Origin: Teichococcus aestuarii
Lineage (GTDB): Bacteria; Pseudomonadota; Alphaproteobacteria; Acetobacterales; Acetobacteraceae
Length of the DNA: 64,000 bases
Assembly (NCBI RefSeq): GCF_003116135.1
Contig: NZ_PDOA01000015.1
Location: 1-64,000 of the forward strand
Direction: 5' to 3'
Shown here: piece by piece, positions 63,000 to 64,000 of the stretch
How positions within the stretch are numbered: the stretch's first letter is position 1
Layout: the number at the start of each line of letters is the position of its first letter
The notes under the pieces: model-generated
What the model saw: the letters and a program-made list of their open reading frames with translations, nothing else
What the model was told of the DNA's origin: nothing
The model's database searches: none
Made by a program: the position numbers and the translations under genes

Positions 63000-64000
63000 A
63001 TGGGAATCGTGTCAGCCCAAGAGGCGGAAATGGACCTGCCGGCCGGGCTTCTCGCGCCGCTGGACAGCCTGCCCTTGCCCGAGGAGAAGCGGAAGCGCCT
63101 GGCGCAGGCGGTGGAGGGCGGCCGCGTGCTCGACCTGCTGCTGCACCTGCCCGAGCGCTACCAGGACCGCCGCGCCACCACCCCGCAGGAGGGCGAGGTG
63201 GCCACCCTGCCCCTGCGCGTGGTGCAGGTCCAGCCGCCGCGCACGCCGACCCAGCCCTGGTCGGTCTGCTGCGAGTCGCCGGCGGGGCCGCTGGACCTGA
63301 TCTATTTCGGCCGCCGCTCCTGGCTCGGCGCCTGGCTGGCCCGCACCTATCCGGAAGGGGCGGTGCGCCGCGTCTCGGGGCGGATGAAGCGCTTCCGCGA
63401 CCGCTGGCAGATGGACGCGCCGGATTTCGTCGAGCCGCCCGACGCCATCCCCGGCATCCAGCCCATCTGGCCGCTGGTGAAGGGGCTGGGGCAGCGCGAT
63501 GTGGGCCGCGCCATGGCGGCGGCGCTGGCGGCGCTGCCCGAGCTGCCTGAGTGGCAGGACCGCACCCTGCTCGCCCGCCGCCGCTGGCCGGGCTTCGGCG
63601 CCGCGCTGCGCGCCATCCAGGCCCCCGAGGCCGCCGTGCCGGAGGACAGCGCGCGCGACCGGCTGGCCTATGACGACCTGCTGGCGGGGCAGCTGGCCGT
63701 GGGCCTCGTGCGGCGGACGGTGCTGCAACGCCCCGGCCGGGCGCTGCGGGGCGACGGAAGGCTGCGCGACGCGGCGCTGGCCGCCTTCGGCCACCCCCCC
63801 ACCCCCGGCCAGGCGATGGCGCTGGCCGAGATCGACGCCGACCTCGCCGCGCCGCGCCGGATGCTGCGGCTGCTGCAGGGCGATGTCGGCGCCGGCAAGA
63901 CGCTGGTGGCGGTGCTGGCCATGCTGCGCGCCGTCGAGGGCGGCGCCCAGGCCGCCATCATGGCGCCCACCGAGCTGCTGGCGCGCCAGCACCTCCGCAC
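63000..64000 (+). CDS. recG: ATP-dependent DNA helicase RecG, N-terminal part
   Basis: The first 333 codons of RecG are present and the gene runs off the window. RecG remodels stalled replication forks and Holliday junctions. Visible are the wedge domain start (LLLHLPERYQDRRATTPQEG), the OB-fold region PLDLIYFGRRSWLGAWLAR, and the helicase entry with Walker A LLQGDVGAGKTLVAVLAM near residue 300 and motif Ia MAPTELLARQH. The ATG at MGIVSAQEAEM is chosen; GTG and ATG codons slightly downstream are also possible. Confidence 0.93.
   Translation, partial: MGIVSAQEAEMDLPAGLLAPLDSLPLPEEKRKRLAQAVEGGRVLDLLLHLPERYQDRRATTPQEGEVATLPLRVVQVQPPRTPTQPWSVCCESPAGPLDLIYFGRRSWLGAWLARTYPEGAVRRVSGRMKRFRDRWQMDAPDFVEPPDAIPGIQPIWPLVKGLGQRDVGRAMAAALAALPELPEWQDRTLLARRRWPGFGAALRAIQAPEAAVPEDSARDRLAYDDLLAGQLAVGLVRRTVLQRPGRALRGDGRLRDAALAAFGHPPTPGQAMALAEIDADLAAPRRMLRLLQGDVGAGKTLVAVLAMLRAVEGGAQAAIMAPTELLARQHLR

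Overview
The window is a high-GC chromosomal segment from an alphaproteobacterium. The gene orders dusB-ntrB-ntrC-ntrY-ntrX ... hfq-hflX, argS-SPOR-nagZ-scpA-scpB-tat-serS and mltB-rlpA-dacA-tmk-holB-metG-tatD are typical of Alphaproteobacteria. Very high GC, a PopZ homologue, an NDUFS4-type complex I subunit and many GTG starts suggest Rhodospirillales/Acetobacteraceae (Roseomonas-like); that placement is inference. Nothing looks like a plasmid, prophage, genomic island, insertion sequence, CRISPR array or rRNA operon. It reads as dense, mostly housekeeping chromosome.

Layout. 1-7.3 kb: tail of a TolC-family gene, popZ, valS, a secreted PepSY-like protein behind a structured leader, ilvD, and two small Gly/Pro/Tyr-rich envelope proteins. 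7.3-19.5 kb: erpA-xth on the minus strand, then a plus-strand run dgt, argS, SPOR protein, nagZ, M50 protease, scpA, scpB, ABC ATPase, tatB, tatC, serS, mostly with 1-20 bp gaps or overlaps. 19.5-22.6 kb: tRNA-Pro, NDUFS4-like gene, tRNA-Arg, two small unknown genes between related hairpins, and a MocR regulator facing a DUF1127 gene. 22.6-31.5 kb: EEP hydrolase plus PLD-VTT fusion, panC, trpS, a GAF/GGDEF-like/EAL protein, fused ispDF and a DUF305 protein. 31.6-43.4 kb: nitrogen-regulation operon dusB-ntrBCYX with a clear terminator, then an aminotransferase, HAD phosphatase, hfq, hflX and an inositol-monophosphatase-like gene. 43.4-53.4 kb: a long minus-strand series (mazG, MBL hydrolase, tatD, metG, holB, tmk, dacA, rlpA, mltB, LpxR-like). 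53.6-64 kb: chemoreceptor, tRNA-Ser, MFS transporter/ArsR pair, YdjM-like membrane protein, DsbA-family oxidoreductase, mfd, sdhE and the start of recG.

Themes are translation (five aminoacyl-tRNA synthetases, three tRNAs, dusB, hflX), envelope and peptidoglycan upkeep (nagZ, dacA, rlpA, mltB, SPOR protein, Tat, LpxR-like), chromosome biology (popZ, scpAB, mfd, recG, holB, xth, dgt) and nitrogen/post-transcriptional control (ntrBCYX, hfq).

No undescribed multi-gene defence or biosynthetic system was found. The most unusual signals are a 56-bp perfect palindrome inside the end of scpA just before scpB, short tandem arrays (4 x 13 bp before trpS, 5 x 15 bp over the end of the YdjM-like gene), two copies of a hairpin element around two unknown small genes, a PLD-VTT fusion coupled to an EEP hydrolase, and a transporter gene whose last codons are antisense tRNA-Ser.
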